The notes under the pieces: model-generated | What the model was told of the DNA's origin: nothing | Databases searched by the model: none | What the model saw: only the letters and a program-made list of their open reading frames with translations | Assembly: GCF_964340395.1 (NCBI RefSeq) | Contig: NC_135569.1 | Span: 2,754,400 to 2,818,399, forward strand | Length of the DNA stretch: 64,000 nucleotides | From: Glandiceps talaboti | Taxonomy: Eukaryota; Hemichordata; Enteropneusta; Spengelidae | Direction: 5' to 3' | Position numbers and translations under genes: made by a program | Shown here: piece by piece, positions 37,159 to 56,798 of the stretch | How the letters are laid out: each line of letters begins with the position of its first letter | Numbering within the stretch: position 1 is the stretch's first letter

Positions 37159-38799
37159 TCATTTCTCAAAGTCGAGTTCAGAAATTTTCATAGCTTTATT
37201 TGATTAAATCTGCAATAGCTATAACAGGGATATTTTAGGACATGTTTGTATACATAGACTGATTGATGATTTATGTTGTACATTTTGAAGTATAAACCCA
37301 TATAACTAGCCTAGTGACCTAGTGTCACCAACTCATGTTTTAGCCCCGGGGATGGGGGTTGGGGGTGGGATGGGTACCACTGGCCAGTTCTGATAGGGAT
37401 GTGTGGCGAATGCTGTCAACCCGAGACACCATTTTAGACCCATTTCGACCAAAAACCAATACCCTGTTTTAGAACATTCAAATTTTTATGAGACCCCATT
37501 GACGACCAAAATACATATTACTCACCGATATGAAAATGTCAACCAGTGAATTAGCTGAAGGAATTCCGAGGGAAATTCCTGGAAGATAAAAGGCTCTCGG
37601 AAAAGGCTATTGCAGGTACTAAGAATAATTTACTGAGATGTAAGAAGAAAGTTTGTTATATATGATAATTTCTTGGAAAATATGTATTTGTGTATATTGA
37701 GTATTTTATAAATAGAAAATTCTCCTGAAAATGAAAATATGTAAATTAGTTAAATAATGATCCAAATATGTAATAATAAGCTATAAATGATAAATAAAAC
37801 AACGTATCAATTCTGTATGATAATGTGTATTTATATACAACTGCATTCCCATCTCTCATTTACACTGCACCTGCATGTGTTGTCAGGAGCAACATGGTAT
37901 CATTGCTTTTACCCTACTCTGTAAATTCCTTCAGTGTGAATTTCCATGTTGTACTAGCTATTCATAATGAGATTTGTTAATTTTTGTATTCAATGATGTT
38001 GATATGGAAAGCTAGCTATATAAAGCTCTTGTTAATTTCTTTCTGAGGGATGATCGCACAAATATCACACATTTAATAAGCGAACATCATTCATTTAGGA
38101 GGGGGGGGGGAGAGGTCTGGCATCAATGCTTCATTTTCGCACTTCTAACCAAACTTTGAAAAAAAACTTTCACGCTTTCAATAGTAACAGCTTCTGTATT
38201 TACTACTGAGATGTTGATAAGTTGATTAAAATTTACTTCTCATGTGATATGCAGTGCTGGGTTTCCGGACTTCAGACAGTTATCCTGAATTTTCTGAATT
38301 TTTTAACATCTCCCATCACAGTGAGCCACATTTGTGTACCTGTGAAAAAATCCCAGTGCGTTTGCTTGCTTTTGCTAAGCAGGAATGAAAGACAATTAAG
38401 TTTCATGCAAAGATATGGAATGAACTAAGTGTTGTTAACTTAATTCTCAAAGTTAAGTATAAACACCATGTGAGCCCTGGATCTAATACAACTCTTTTTT
38501 TTTTTCATTTCTTAGTGCAAAATGAAGTTAAATTTATGCATGGAAACAGACTGAATTTTTACACTAAGTGTATATTATATATATATATCTTCTTTATTAC
38601 CTACTTATTATATTTTACATTTGTAGACAAAATAAATAATACATGTTTTGAGGTAGGTAAAAGGAGACCAGAATAATAGTGGCATTGCTAAATTTCGCTC
38701 TTTATCGCGGGAGTGTAAGTATATTGTGTTTTTCATGCATATACTACTACACTATAGTAATGCATACTACACTAGCATCTATGGTGAAGGTCATATGGC

Positions 38800-38964
38800 C
38801 AGTCACGGGGTGTTTCGAAATCACGGAGCGCCGCATCAACCTCACGAGAAATAACGAGATTTCCCCAGCAGTATCTCGTATCTGCTCATGCGCCCTGACA
38901 AAACCATGTGTAGTTTGAGGTCAGACTAAGTTCGTCGTGTGCAACCAAGAAAAGAAGCGACAAA
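38800..38964 (+). promoter_or_regulatory. Likely PHB2 promoter and 5'UTR
   Basis: A local rise in CpG (CACGG, GGAGCGCCGC, TCGTCGTG) directly upstream of the prohibitin-2 ATG, in otherwise CpG-poor DNA. No TATA box at a useful distance, as is usual for housekeeping genes. The exact start site is not determined. Confidence 0.5.
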
Positions 38965-41900
38965 ATGGCTCAAAAACTGGGGGATATACTTGGTAGGATG
39001 GGGAAGGGACCAGCGGGTTTGGGACTTGGAGTTAAACTGTTGATTGCAGGTGGTATCACAGCCTATGGAATTTCCGAAGCAATGTACACAGGTACGTAAG
39101 ATATATCGAACCAACATGGCTGCCTCACGTGTTAGAAAATGAACTCCAATCACGTCGTGTATTTTGGGCGTCGCTAATAACCATATACGTTTTAAATATA
39201 AGTGTCTGAGTAATTTTGTTTTAAATGTGCAAATCACTTAATGTGACGAATGGGTGTGAATTTTAAGAAGTAAGTTGATGGACATTTTAAACTATATAAA
39301 GCGTGTACGCGTCTGCATGATATCAAACCGTGTGCATTGCTGATGCAGTTACGGGTCACTGTTACATCACAATCGATCATGATGATACAACTTTACGGCT
39401 TAGATAATCAGGTAGATATTACAGTACCCAAATCGCGCCTCGGAACTTTTTTCTCGTGCACAAACGATTATTTGGAATGCCACGTGACTATTACTGACAA
39501 AATCCGGAATTTAAACAAATTGGGGGGGGGGGGGGGGTTCTGCGATAATTAACATTTATCACTGTGTGTATGAACTAAAATAAATGGCCATGATGAATCT
39601 AGGTACCAATCACAGGCACTTGAATCAATCTGTATGAGTTAAGTAAAAAAAATAATGTGTAGTAAATAATTATTTGCTATAATTTGCTATAAAAAAAATC
39701 ATACACATTGATTCAAGTGCCTGTGGTACCAGTAATACCCGGAGTTGGGTAATTGGCGTTTGCCTGAGTACAGAAGCCAATGTTGAGACTTGAGACAGGC
39801 CATTTGTAAAATCTACCTTTGAACACTTGTATGTTTTTTTCCACTGTTTGCAAATGGAACAATAAAAGCATATATTTTCAACCAAATTATTGTTAAAATA
39901 AACTTACAGTTGAGGTTTGAATGTTTAAATATGGATGCATGTAGCCAATGTGCTTGGCTGGGTTTCTAGTACCAGTTATAGAAATGTCTATTGTTTTGAA
40001 TGGCAGGATCTCTCATTTTATAGGCCAGCTAATCATGGCTTTAAGCATTTTCTTTGATAACATTACCAAAGACACTCATCAGTAAATGATAAATATCCAA
40101 CTAAGTTTGGATATGTGACTTAATCAAATTTTGTCTTGTTCATTGCTAAACAATAAGACAGAATGAGATACAGATGTTTGCATGGCTGTGTTGTGGTGAT
40201 TGAGTTATGAACGGAGAACCACCATACAAGTGAGAGGCTAGAATACATAGAGGAGTATAGCTGTTGATATATTTTAAGATTCATAGATATTATTGTGTGT
40301 TTCTCTCTTCAGTTGAAGGTGGTCACAGAGCTATTTTATTCAATCGTGTTGGTGGTTTACAAAAAGACATTCTTGCTGAAGGGTTACATTTAAGGATTCC
40401 ATGGTTTCAATATCCCATAATATATGACATCAGAGCTAGACCAAAGAAGATTACATCACCAACCGGAAGCAAAGGTAACTGACATACAAAATTAAATATT
40501 CTAACATTGTTGAAACTTCTGAAAGCTTATCTATTTTTATCGCATAAAAATATCTTTATTGAATTTTGTGTGTAAACCATGAGTTCCATCCCATAATTTC
40601 TTATACTGATGGGTTCCATCCCATAATTTCTTACATACTGATGGGTTCCATCCCATAATTTCTTACATACTGATGGGTTCCATCCCATAATTTCTTACAT
40701 ACTGATGGGTTCCATCCCATAATTTCTTACATACTGATGGGTTGCATCCCATAATTTCTTACATAGTGAAGTGATGGGTTGCATCCCATAATTTCTTACA
40801 TAGTGATGGGTTGCATCTCATAATTTCTTATACTGATGGGTTCCATCCCATCATTTCTTACACACTGATGGGTTCCATCCCATAATTTCTTACATACTGA
40901 TGGGTTCCATCCCATAATTTCTTACATACTGATGGGTTGCATCCCATAATTTCTTACATACTGATGGGTTCCATCCCACAATTTCTTACTGATGGGTTCC
41001 ATCCCATCATTTCTTACACACTGATGGGTTCCATCCCATAATTTCTTACATACTGATGGGTTCCATCCCATAATTTCTTACATACTGATGGGTTCCATCC
41101 CATAATTTCTTACTGATGGGTTCCATCCCACAATTTCTTACTGATGGGTTCCATCCCATCATTTCTTACACACTGATGGGTTCCATCCCATAATTTCTTA
41201 CATACTGATGGGTTCCATCCCATAATTTCTTACATACTGATGGGTTGCATCCCATAATTTCTTACATACTGATGGGTTCCATCCCACAATTTCTTACTGA
41301 TGGGTTCCATCCCATCATTTCTTACACACTGATGGGTTCCATCCCATAATTTCTTACATACTGATGGGTTCCATCCCATAATTTCTTACATACTGATGGG
41401 TTCCATCCCATAATTTCTTACATACTGATGGGTTGCATCCCATAATTTCTTACATACTGATGGGTTCCATCCCACAATTTCTTACTGATGGGTTCCATCC
41501 CATCATTTCTTACACACTGATGGGTTCCATCCCATAATTTCTTACATACTGATGGGTTCCATCCCATAATTTCTTACATACTGATGGGTTCCATCCCATA
41601 ATTTCTTACTGATGGGTTCCATCCCACAATTTCTTACTGATGGGTTCCATCCCATCATTTCTTACACACTGATGGGTTCCATCCCATAATTTCTTACATA
41701 CTGATGGGTTCCATCCCATCATTTCTTACACACTGATGGGTTCCATCCCATAATTTCTTACATACTGATGGGTTCCATCCCATAATTTCTTACATACTGA
41801 TGGGTTCCATCCTATGTATTTGTTTGCAGTGGTGCAATGTACTGCAGTGCAAATACCACTAGTATGTGTACACATCGGTGCAATGTACTGCAGTGTAAAT

Positions 41901-44900
41901 ACCACTAGTATGTGTACACATCGGTGCAATGTACTGCAGTGCAAATACCACTAGTATGTGTACGCATCGGTGCAATGTACTGCAGTGCAAATACCACTAG
42001 TATGTGTACACGTCAGTACAATGCACTGCAGTACAAATACCACTAATAATATGTGTATGCATCGGTGCAATGTACTGCAGTGCAAATACCACTAGTATGT
42101 GTACACATCGGTGCAATGTACTGCAGTGTAAATACCACTAGTATGTGTATGCATCGGTGCAATGTACTGCAGTGCAAATACCACTAGTATGTGTACACGT
42201 CAGTACAATGCACTGCAGTGCAAATACCACTAGTATGTGTATGCATCGGTGCAATGCACTGCAGTGCAAATACCACTAGTATGTGTACGCATTGGTGCAA
42301 TGCACTGCAGTGCAAATACCGCTAGTATGTGTACACATCGGTACAATGTACTGCAGTGCAAATACCACTAGTATGTGTACGCATCGGTGCAAGGAATTAC
42401 TGATAGAAATATTGAAATATTGAAAATTGAGAATTTTATAAAGAAACTTTGAGAATTTATATAAAAGTTTATGATTCCTCAAACATCAAATCATTGAGAT
42501 AATCTTTATAATCATTCATCGATAATATATTTGTAGATTTGCAAGTAGTTCATATTGGTATCCGAGTTCTTCACCGCCCAAATGCATTAATGCTACCAGA
42601 GATGTATCGAATTCTTGGTGTTGACTATGATGACAGAGTCCTTCCCTCAATTATGAATGAAGTCTTGAAAAGTGTTGTAGCAAAGTTTAATGCATCCCAA
42701 CTTATTACTCAACGTTCAGCGGTAAGTTGATCATACTGTTTTAAATAAACTTTGTTGATAACAATGCCCTCATATGGCAGAAAGTTAGGCAACACAAACA
42801 ACTGCTAAATATCTACATTTAGTTTTATATGCATAGAGGGAGGGACCTTTCAAATGAGAAGTGCCCTCTATGGGGTAAATTTTAACACTGTACAACTGAA
42901 ACACAAGTTCTTTATGATTACTGGCAAAAGTGTTTTGTTCCCAAATTTGTATTTCTACAGTTACTAAACAAGATGGCCTCACCAAAACTCAACTCTCAAA
43001 GTTTCAGGTACACTACTGTAACTAGCATTGCTCTATACTTTATGAGGTCAAGCGGTCAATTATACAACAACAGGGCAGCTCAATTTATTTCCATGCTTCT
43101 CATACATGACCTGACGTGACCATTTCTTAAATCTAACCTAAAAATAAAAGAAATTATGTCATATATGATGAATCAGATAACTTCAATGATAATGACATCA
43201 CAAGCAAGAAATGAAAAATTTTAAATGGGTACCTTTATACTCGACTATGCTTTTTAATTCTACTTCAGGTCAGTCTGTTACCATGACAACATACCTTTGT
43301 ACTTGACTATGTCTGTGTTTTGTAATTCTACTACCACAGGTCAGTTTGTTAGTAAGGCAACAACTGGTAGACAGAGCAAAGGACTTCAACATTATTTTAG
43401 ATGATGTTGCTATTACAGAACTCAGTTTTGGTAAGTATATTGTGGTATTATATATGCAAACTTCTACAAAACTGTTTTCAAAGTGACATAAGTGTCTTGA
43501 TTACCAACTAAATTCACTGTATGTCTAGCTATATAGCTGGGTAAATTGGTGAATGGTTATTGCTGCCATCCCTGTAACATGCATCCCATTATCGATTTGA
43601 AATGTAGAAAAATGTACGGGCCATGGACAAGACTAGTTCCACTGAACTATTTCCATGGTCAACATCAGATAACAATTGTCTATTTCTTTTGAAAGTGTAG
43701 CTTATTTTTGTTATCTGGTGAAATAAATTTCATTCATTCATTCAGATCTACCAAGGTTTAGTCACGTACACCACCTTAATGTTTAACACTATCATAGCTC
43801 ATTGCTAATGTATGGATGGCATAACCTGTTAATGTTTGCAACTTTAAGGGTTAATTCTTGCACCAGTCCGATGTCAACACCAGGCTAGGTCAGTGCTAAC
43901 TACACTCCACCATTTTGTGTGAAACATCGTGTTGGCACCTGAAAGGGTTAGTGTTTGCACCAGTCTTGTGTTAACACCAGGCCAACATAGTGTAATGCTG
44001 GGATGGCATAACACTTCACCAGTTAATGTTAGCAACTGGATGGGTTACATGTAATGACTACAACACCCTGATATTGACACCATGCGTATATGGTACTGTC
44101 TAATTATTGACTGTTTTATACCTTATATGGACATATTCAAATGTGTCTGTTTTATACGTTATATGGACATATTCAAATGTGTCTGTTTTATACCTTATAT
44201 GGACATATTTAAATGTGTCTGTTATATACCTTATATGGACAGTCAAATGTGTCTGTTTTATACCTTATATGGACATATTCAAATGTGTCTGTTTTATACC
44301 TTATATGGACATATTTAAATGTGTTATTTCTGTGTACAGGCAAGGAGTATGCAGCAGCTGTAGAGGCCAAACAGGTTGCACAGCAAGAAGCACAGAGGGC
44401 ACAATTCATAGTGGAACAAGCTAAACAGGAAAGGAATCGAAAAGTAGTGCAAGCTGAAGGAGAAGCTACTGCAGCAAAAATGATATCCTTTAAATTGCCA
44501 CGATAAATATATGTCTGTTGAAATAGTTTCTGTAGCTGGCACAGACTGAAAGATTGGTTGTTGTGTACATTCCATTGAAGGTAATGCCATTCCAAGAAGG
44601 TCTGTCATAATCTTAGGATTCTGGGGAGTCTTATCATGATTTTAACTCACCTGCATTACATGTAATTTCAGAGAAACCTAAAGTTGATCTCATGCCTTTC
44701 ATCTTTGCTATGGGCTATTGCATCATGGGAGTCACGAGTAATGTATATGCAATGGTTGAACAATGAATATTCATACCTGTGAAGTGCTTATCATGAAATC
44801 GCACCAAATATGTGTGATGTAAAATAATGAAATTACGCCAGAACACAAGGTTTTAGTGTGTTTATATCGCGATCTGTGATTTGACTTTTCTGTCTCACTA

Positions 44901-46566
44901 ACTGTGATAACAATGTAAATATCTACAAACAGCTGATAACTGCAAGTGTGGGCTTGACTAAATTAATTGGTTGCTTTTAATAGCAATACAATCAGTTAGT
45001 GAGATATTTAAGCAAAGTCACAGATTCTGATGTAAACAGGCTAGCAAAGTTTATGAAGAAACCCTTTGTTTCCTGTAGTCACATTCCCCTTTAATTTGTT
45101 GCTTATTATTATCATGGACGTCACAACTGATCTTTCTGTCTATAGCTAATTTGATCTAGTATATTGTGGACATTCATTCAGAATAATGTCTGATTAATTT
45201 ATTCATAGATCATGCTGATGCATCATGGGTCATATGATGAGAATTGCAACGTTGCTACACTGTCAATCACTTTCAATGTAAAAACCAGAGTAATGAAGGC
45301 AGCCAGTGTCTGTAATCTTGGTGACTATGTGTTAGATACTTGCATAGTTACTGTAAGGGCAGACATACAGAAATACTTAGCCATTACCTGCAGGGCAGAT
45401 TACGATAGATACAGTAATTCTGTAATCAGGTGGCAGAACATCAGTGGGGATGGTATCACTATGGCAACCAAAGTGGTATCACTATGGCAACTGACTTGAC
45501 AGAAGTGGGCATCTATCTTTAGTAATCTGATGACCCTGTATCCATGACAACTGAATTTCAGAAGTATTTTAAATATTTGAACATATTTCCCTTAATAACC
45601 TTGTGCACATTGGTGAAGCCATTGGTCAGAATCCAGGTTATCTAAAACTTAGGAAAGTTAAAGCCGCACAGAACATTGCAAGAACTGTAAGTATAAAACT
45701 TTTAATGAATTATTTTATGTCTGAGTTGCAACTGGTACATTTTTTGAAACTGCTTTTGTTAGATGCAACGACATACATAGTCCAGGGGTGAACAAATCAT
45801 TTTGTAAACTGGTGGTCCCCGGACCAGTGCCTTAAAAAACCCAGTGGTCCTGCTGAAAGAATTAGTGGTCCCAGGTCCCACTAATGTGAAACATTAAATC
45901 TTGCCTATGAATCTGTATAGTCAGACAACTTTTTAACATAGTTACTAACAGTAATGTACTGGTCCAATGGACCAGACAAGGTAAAATTTGTGTGGTCCGC
46001 CCCAAAAAATCGGTAATCCGAGACCCAGGGCCAGTGGATTTGTTCACCCCTGCTTAGTCATAATATCGCACACCTTCAACAGTATTGAATAATTTGTGGG
46101 TACATATATACATGATGAAAAAGTTCACTCTAAAATAACGGATTTAACTTCATATTGCACTGAAATGTACAATTAGCTCACCAAAACTTTCACCGTGTAT
46201 CCACCATGGCTCCGTCAGTGTTTTACCAACTTCTGAGAATTTGGGACAGTTGTCTGAAGTCACACATAAGTCATGACTTCAGAAAACACTGACGAAGCCA
46301 TGGTGGATACCTGGCGAAAGGTTTGGTGAGCTAATTGTAATTTTTGGTGCAGTATGAAGGTAAATCCTGTAATTTAGACACATCTTAATGTCGCATATTA
46401 ATTTTATTGTTATTGATGTTTAATATCGTTGTTGTTTATCTTGCAGGTTGCTGGATCTCAAAATAGAGTGTATCTTAGTGCTGGTAATTTGATGTTGAAT
46501 ATTACAGAGAAGGAATTTGATGACGCAGCCAATAAGCTACAAGTTCCACAAACTAAAAAGAAATGA
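38965..46566 (+). CDS. PHB2: Prohibitin-2
   Basis: Seven exons: 38965-39091, 40313-40474, 42537-42721, 43340-43430, 44340-44482, 45609-45686, 46447-46566 (stop included), giving 301 aa against about 299 in human. PHB2 pairs with PHB1 in ring complexes of the mitochondrial inner membrane that scaffold proteases and lipids; it is also a mitophagy receptor. Seen: a glycine-rich start [18 protein letters not shown], a membrane segment (about residues 20-40), the SPFH/PHB domain ([51 protein letters not shown]), and a coiled coil (about 190-250, [15 protein letters not shown]). All introns are GT-AG except the fifth, which is AT-AC. AATAAA is at 46813. Confidence 0.98.
40580..41815. repeat. 32-bp minisatellite, about 38 units, PHB2 intron 2
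   Basis: Unit CTGATGGGTTCCATCCCATA plus 12 bp, with shorter 27-28-bp variants and higher-order groups. Many units hold GATGGG and CCCATC around a 6-nt loop. Confidence 0.97.
41826..42395. repeat. 46-bp minisatellite, about 12 units, PHB2 intron 2
   Basis: Directly after the 32-bp array. Each unit has CACTAGTATGTGTAC and GTACTGCAGTGC; several units carry the perfect palindrome GCACTGCAGTGC. Confidence 0.97.
43600..43745 (+). mobile_element. Possible LINE 3' end with (ATTC)n tail
   Basis: A T-rich segment ending GTGAAATAAATTTC followed by ATTC repeats, a form typical of truncated non-LTR 3' ends. No coding part is visible. Confidence 0.35.
44105..44325. repeat. ~35-bp tandem repeat just upstream of PHB2 exon 5
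   Basis: Six to seven units of GTCTGTTTTATACCTTATAT plus GGACATATTCAAAT, ending about 15 bp before the acceptor of exon 5. Confidence 0.95.
44483..45608 (+). other. U12-type AT-AC intron of PHB2
   Basis: Exon 5 ends AAAATG and the intron opens ATATCCTTT, the full U12 5' splice-site consensus. Exon 6 must begin ATTGGTGAAGCC to match the prohibitin reading [11 protein letters not shown], and the intron then ends GTGCAC, an AC terminus. TCCCTTAAT at 45588-45596 resembles the U12 branch-site consensus, with the branch adenosine about 13-14 nt from the 3' end. No GT-AG pair gives the conserved protein. Phase 0, 1126 bp. Confidence 0.93.
45783..46052. mobile_element. 270-bp hAT-like MITE in PHB2 intron 6
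   Basis: Terminal inverted repeats CAGGGGTGAACAAATC and GGATTTGTTCACCCCTG, with subterminal GGTCC/GGACC motifs. The flanks CATAGTC and CTTAGTC look like a 7-8-bp target duplication with one change. No transposase. Confidence 0.8.
46130..46375. mobile_element. Fold-back element in PHB2 intron 6
   Basis: Two inverted arms of about 85 bp (46137-46222 and 46282-46370), with AGCTCACCAAA, TATCCACCATGGCT and their complements, around a roughly 60-bp loop that folds again (CTGAAGTC/GACTTCAG). Confidence 0.9.
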
Positions 46567-48755
46567 TTGTTTGTTTGTTAAATAACAAATTCTTGTCTCA
46601 AGTGTGTATGACAGACCCTTAATCCAGAACTACCAACACTCTAAACATGTGTTTAAATAATGTGTTTGTAAGGGAAGCAGTCCTAGTGGCTTGGTAATGT
46701 AGATAAATGAACAGAAAAAATGGGATCAAAATGGTGACTAGATTTTCAGTTTTTGTGTTTGAAATCGTATCATTTTGGAACAACTTGCCCTGTATTGTTT
46801 TCAGTATATTGCAATAAAATATACTAGTTTTATTTAATGTTTGTGTCAGTGTTTCTTTCTTGGGCAGCTCTTCATAGTTTAGGTCGGGCACAAATCTGTG
46901 ATATGCAGAAGGTGTGTGTGTGTGTGTTTCAGAAGGGTAGCACCAAGTACAGATAACATGAATGTATTTCCTCGCTGCATGGCCTACACAGGATGTTAGG
47001 GTGGCACTGCAGATGGTGACTGTGTATCTACAGTGCCTCCTACATTAGCTATGATTGTGCAAGTGTGGGCTACAAGGATCCAAACTTAGTTCGTGATATG
47101 CTTGCAGCTAGGAATTGTACTAATGAGTGGCCCACAATGAATCCAATGATGGACTTGTCACTCGGAGAGCACCTGTAAGTCCACAACAGTGAGGCTATAT
47201 TGTACTTGCAATAGTACTAGTCCATGGTGTACGTGGAATGGCACCCCTAAGCTCACCACAATAGATTCATGATTTGCTTGGAATGGCATCCCCAAGTCCA
47301 CCACAATGAGTTATACTCTGCTTGCAGTGGTACCACTAGCCATTCCACAGTTAGTCCACGACATATTTGAAATGGTATCTGTGAGTCCACACATTGCAGT
47401 GTTATCTAACTAAGGTTTGGACAACCACCCCCCCCCCCCATACCTATTCCCTCCCACCCCCACCCAGGTATTCAAGGTATTCATATCAATAATGAATATC
47501 TTTTCCCCATGGAAGTAATATGCTGGAAGGATAGGAAGATTCTTCTCATATATTTTAATTTCTATGTACAGTCTGAATTGATTCACATATGAAATCTGAG
47601 AACTGATTTATGGAAGGCTCATCGCAATACAATATTTTTACAAGACAGACAAACTTGAACAACTGTTGAAATCTATGATTCAAATGTAGGTACTTTCTTT
47701 TGACTAATACTCCAAGTATTTGAATAATAATGTCATACATACAAAATTCTGAACTTTCAAGCTTACCTTCTAACTATCTTATAGATCTCTTTCAGTAAAA
47801 TACATTTTCATCTGATAGTTGTGAATTTCTAATTCCTTTCTCTTAAACATCAGCAAGAACCAAGTCTAATTTATATCAAAACAAACAATTGTTCACACAT
47901 CTGTACAGGTTCTAGTCAAGAGAACAAGGCCTGCAAAAAGATTGGTAGCCATGGTAATTCCATTGATTATTGGTAGCCATGGTAATTCCATTGACTATTC
48001 ATGTATTTCTTAACATTTTGAGAAATAAAGAATAACGTTACCTGTTAAAAAAAGCGATAAGCTTATTTACAAATTGATTGAATATAAACTTATTTGTACT
48101 GTTTGTTCATTTAAATCCATGTACATGCATTTGATGCCACTGTCTCTATTCACGTCAGTTCTCGGTGAACCTTTGTCTGTAAAATGCCAGGGCTCTTTCA
48201 TACATCAGTCGAACCCTTGCATCTGAAAGGGTGAAACAATATCTTTGAATACAGTCTGGGTAAACCTTTCACAGATGAATTCACGTGGGATAGTTTAGAT
48301 GTTTTGCCACTGGGGGCGCTAATACTCCACTTTGGTCAAATGGCTAAAGTCTGCTCAAATACAAACAGCTGTGTCGATTTCATATAAACAATTAAATTAT
48401 TTTGTTGTGTCTCGTTACAATTTTACCAGAACTTCATTTTCATGCACAAAATACTATTACTGTAATTTTGATGATGTAAAGATCAAATAATGATAAGGAC
48501 TCCTAAGAGACTGACTGCTGATGTAAAATTGTGAAGTGCAGTGCAACCAGCATTAAGAGATAGAACATTCCTAGGCTAGCCTACCCAGCGTGTCCACACC
48601 TTGAGTGATGAAATATCGCTATCTTGTTCTTACATCACACTGCTGTATTTGGTCAACTTTAACCCTTTAAATGCTGACTCCCTAGCTTAGAGTGGTATGA
48701 CAACATTACTAGAAACCATGGGTCCCCCCGAAAAAAAATATCCATTGTCAAAAAT
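46567..48755. other. Intergenic region between convergent PHB2 and fumarase genes
   Basis: Contains the PHB2 3'UTR and polyadenylation signal (46813), a degenerate tandem repeat of about 75-80 bp at 47020-47400 (recurring AGTCCACAA/AATGGCA), a poly-C run near 47429, and a 29-bp direct repeat at about 47941-47998. No gene recognised. For fumarase, an AATAAA hexamer overlaps the stop codon. Confidence 0.6.
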
Positions 48756-55457
<6,702 letters not shown>

Positions 55458-56798
55458 CTATAAGGAAATAAAGGTATACATTGTATTAATAAATGGGGTA
55501 TGGTTTGTAACTTTATGGAGTTTGGCGATTCATTTTTGGTTTCATTTGGAAATATTCTTATCATGCTATTTCAACCTTTGAACATTTTGAATTGTCTAAA
55601 TGGTACAACACAAATCATAAATTTGTATTTGATAAAAAATTAAAATTAAAATTAACATAACCCAAATTCTTGGTTTCAAAGGTCCTTTGTGTATATTCAA
55701 CTATAACAATGTATTTGACAATGATATAGTACACTTATACATTGGCAAGATTTCAAATAACATATTTAACATTGATAAAATATGATAAACCTGAATTCAA
55801 AATATTTCATGATTGAAATCCTTTGTAGCTACATGTACATTTAAAGGTCACACGAGGTCAGACCAGTTAGTAAAACCACAATACACACTCGTGTAATGTA
55901 TATATGTGTTGTAATTCAATTAATATTTGGAAAGCAACGTTCATGTGTGCACTGTATCATGTGTGGTGGACTGGGGTCTGTCTGCCAACACTCAGTCAAA
56001 GGAAAAATGTGTTTTTGCATTTCACTAACAATCAGAGTGTAACCTCTGAAACAGACACTGCATGGGACTGATCTTTCTAGTAATATAATGCACTTCAAAA
56101 TGAATTGTGAGACATATACAGACACACTGCAAGTGCAAGGTGACCCAGGGATGACCTTTAGGTAGGACATACTGAAAACCTTCAAAGTCTGTGTGATATT
56201 TGAGGTTTAAAGAGCATGGCATGTCATAATTCTAACCCTGTAAAATCACTATTTCCTTGGCAATTGCAGAAAATGCGAATGAAATCGTCGATCAAGCTCA
56301 CCGGGTGATACACATCATTTGTTGACATGCACGTAAAATGGAAAGTGCCTCGACATCCATTGTAAGTGTTAGTAAATGTAATCTGTACTGTAGCGGACGA
56401 ACGCCAATTAGAAGTTGGCAGGCGCACATGCACCAATAATCATAATTTTGATCATTGGCGTCAATGCAGGACTCTTCATCATTGTATATATTCAACAAAC
56501 AACCGGTATACTTACTTTCCAAGGTAAATATCTCTTGAAACTAAGAAACCGGCGTCAGCTGCTAATGTGTGGTACGTTCCGGAAGATGTAATGTAACCTT
56601 TGACCTGGGATTTGACAGGCCAATCACAGGTCCCATAACTGTAAAGTTATTGTTGTCCAACCAGATTACAGATGGCAAAAGGCGCTGTATTTAAATAGAA
56701 TCACATGTGTGTCGTCACCAGAAGCAATTTGTGTTGCATAGGATAGAAGGTCGTCAAAATATTTTGTGTCGAAAACTACATAGAATTCTCCTGCAAAG
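55458..56798. promoter_or_regulatory. Divergent promoter and 5' regions of fumarase and Brambleberry-like genes
   Basis: The fumarase ATG on minus and the Brambleberry-like ATG on plus face away from each other, 1.3 kb apart. A minus-strand donor (GTAAGT) at 56510-56515 marks the end of a likely non-coding fumarase first exon, leaving roughly 200 bp between the two transcripts. This core holds an ETS-like CCGGAAG at 56579-56585 and local CpGs. The rest, 55458-56500, is fumarase intron DNA in which I see nothing distinctive. Confidence 0.55.

Larger units (their letters stand above)
24009..38268 (+). repeat. Tandem gene duplication, two units of about 6.6 and 7.5 kb
   Basis: Units 24009-30568 and 30783-38268 match along their length, including the upstream region, six exons, most intron sequence and 3' flanks. 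Both end at TGCTGGGTTTCCGG. Length differences come from insertions private to one copy: 26520-26887 in copy 1, and about 33896-34390 and 35290-35640 in copy 2. Exon lengths are identical in both. Confidence 0.93.

Noticed and set aside
40580-41815. CRISPR-like regular array of 32-bp units
   Set aside because: There are no unique spacers, since the whole period is repeated, and it lies in an animal intron; it is a minisatellite.
45212-45499. 95-codon open frame inside PHB2 intron 5
   Set aside because: It lies within the AT-AC intron, shows no family resemblance and is not bounded by usable splice sites that keep the prohibitin frame.
44840-45608. A GT-AG alternative for PHB2 intron 5
   Set aside because: Any nearby AG acceptor would cut or shift the conserved [16 protein letters not shown] segment; only the AC border fits.
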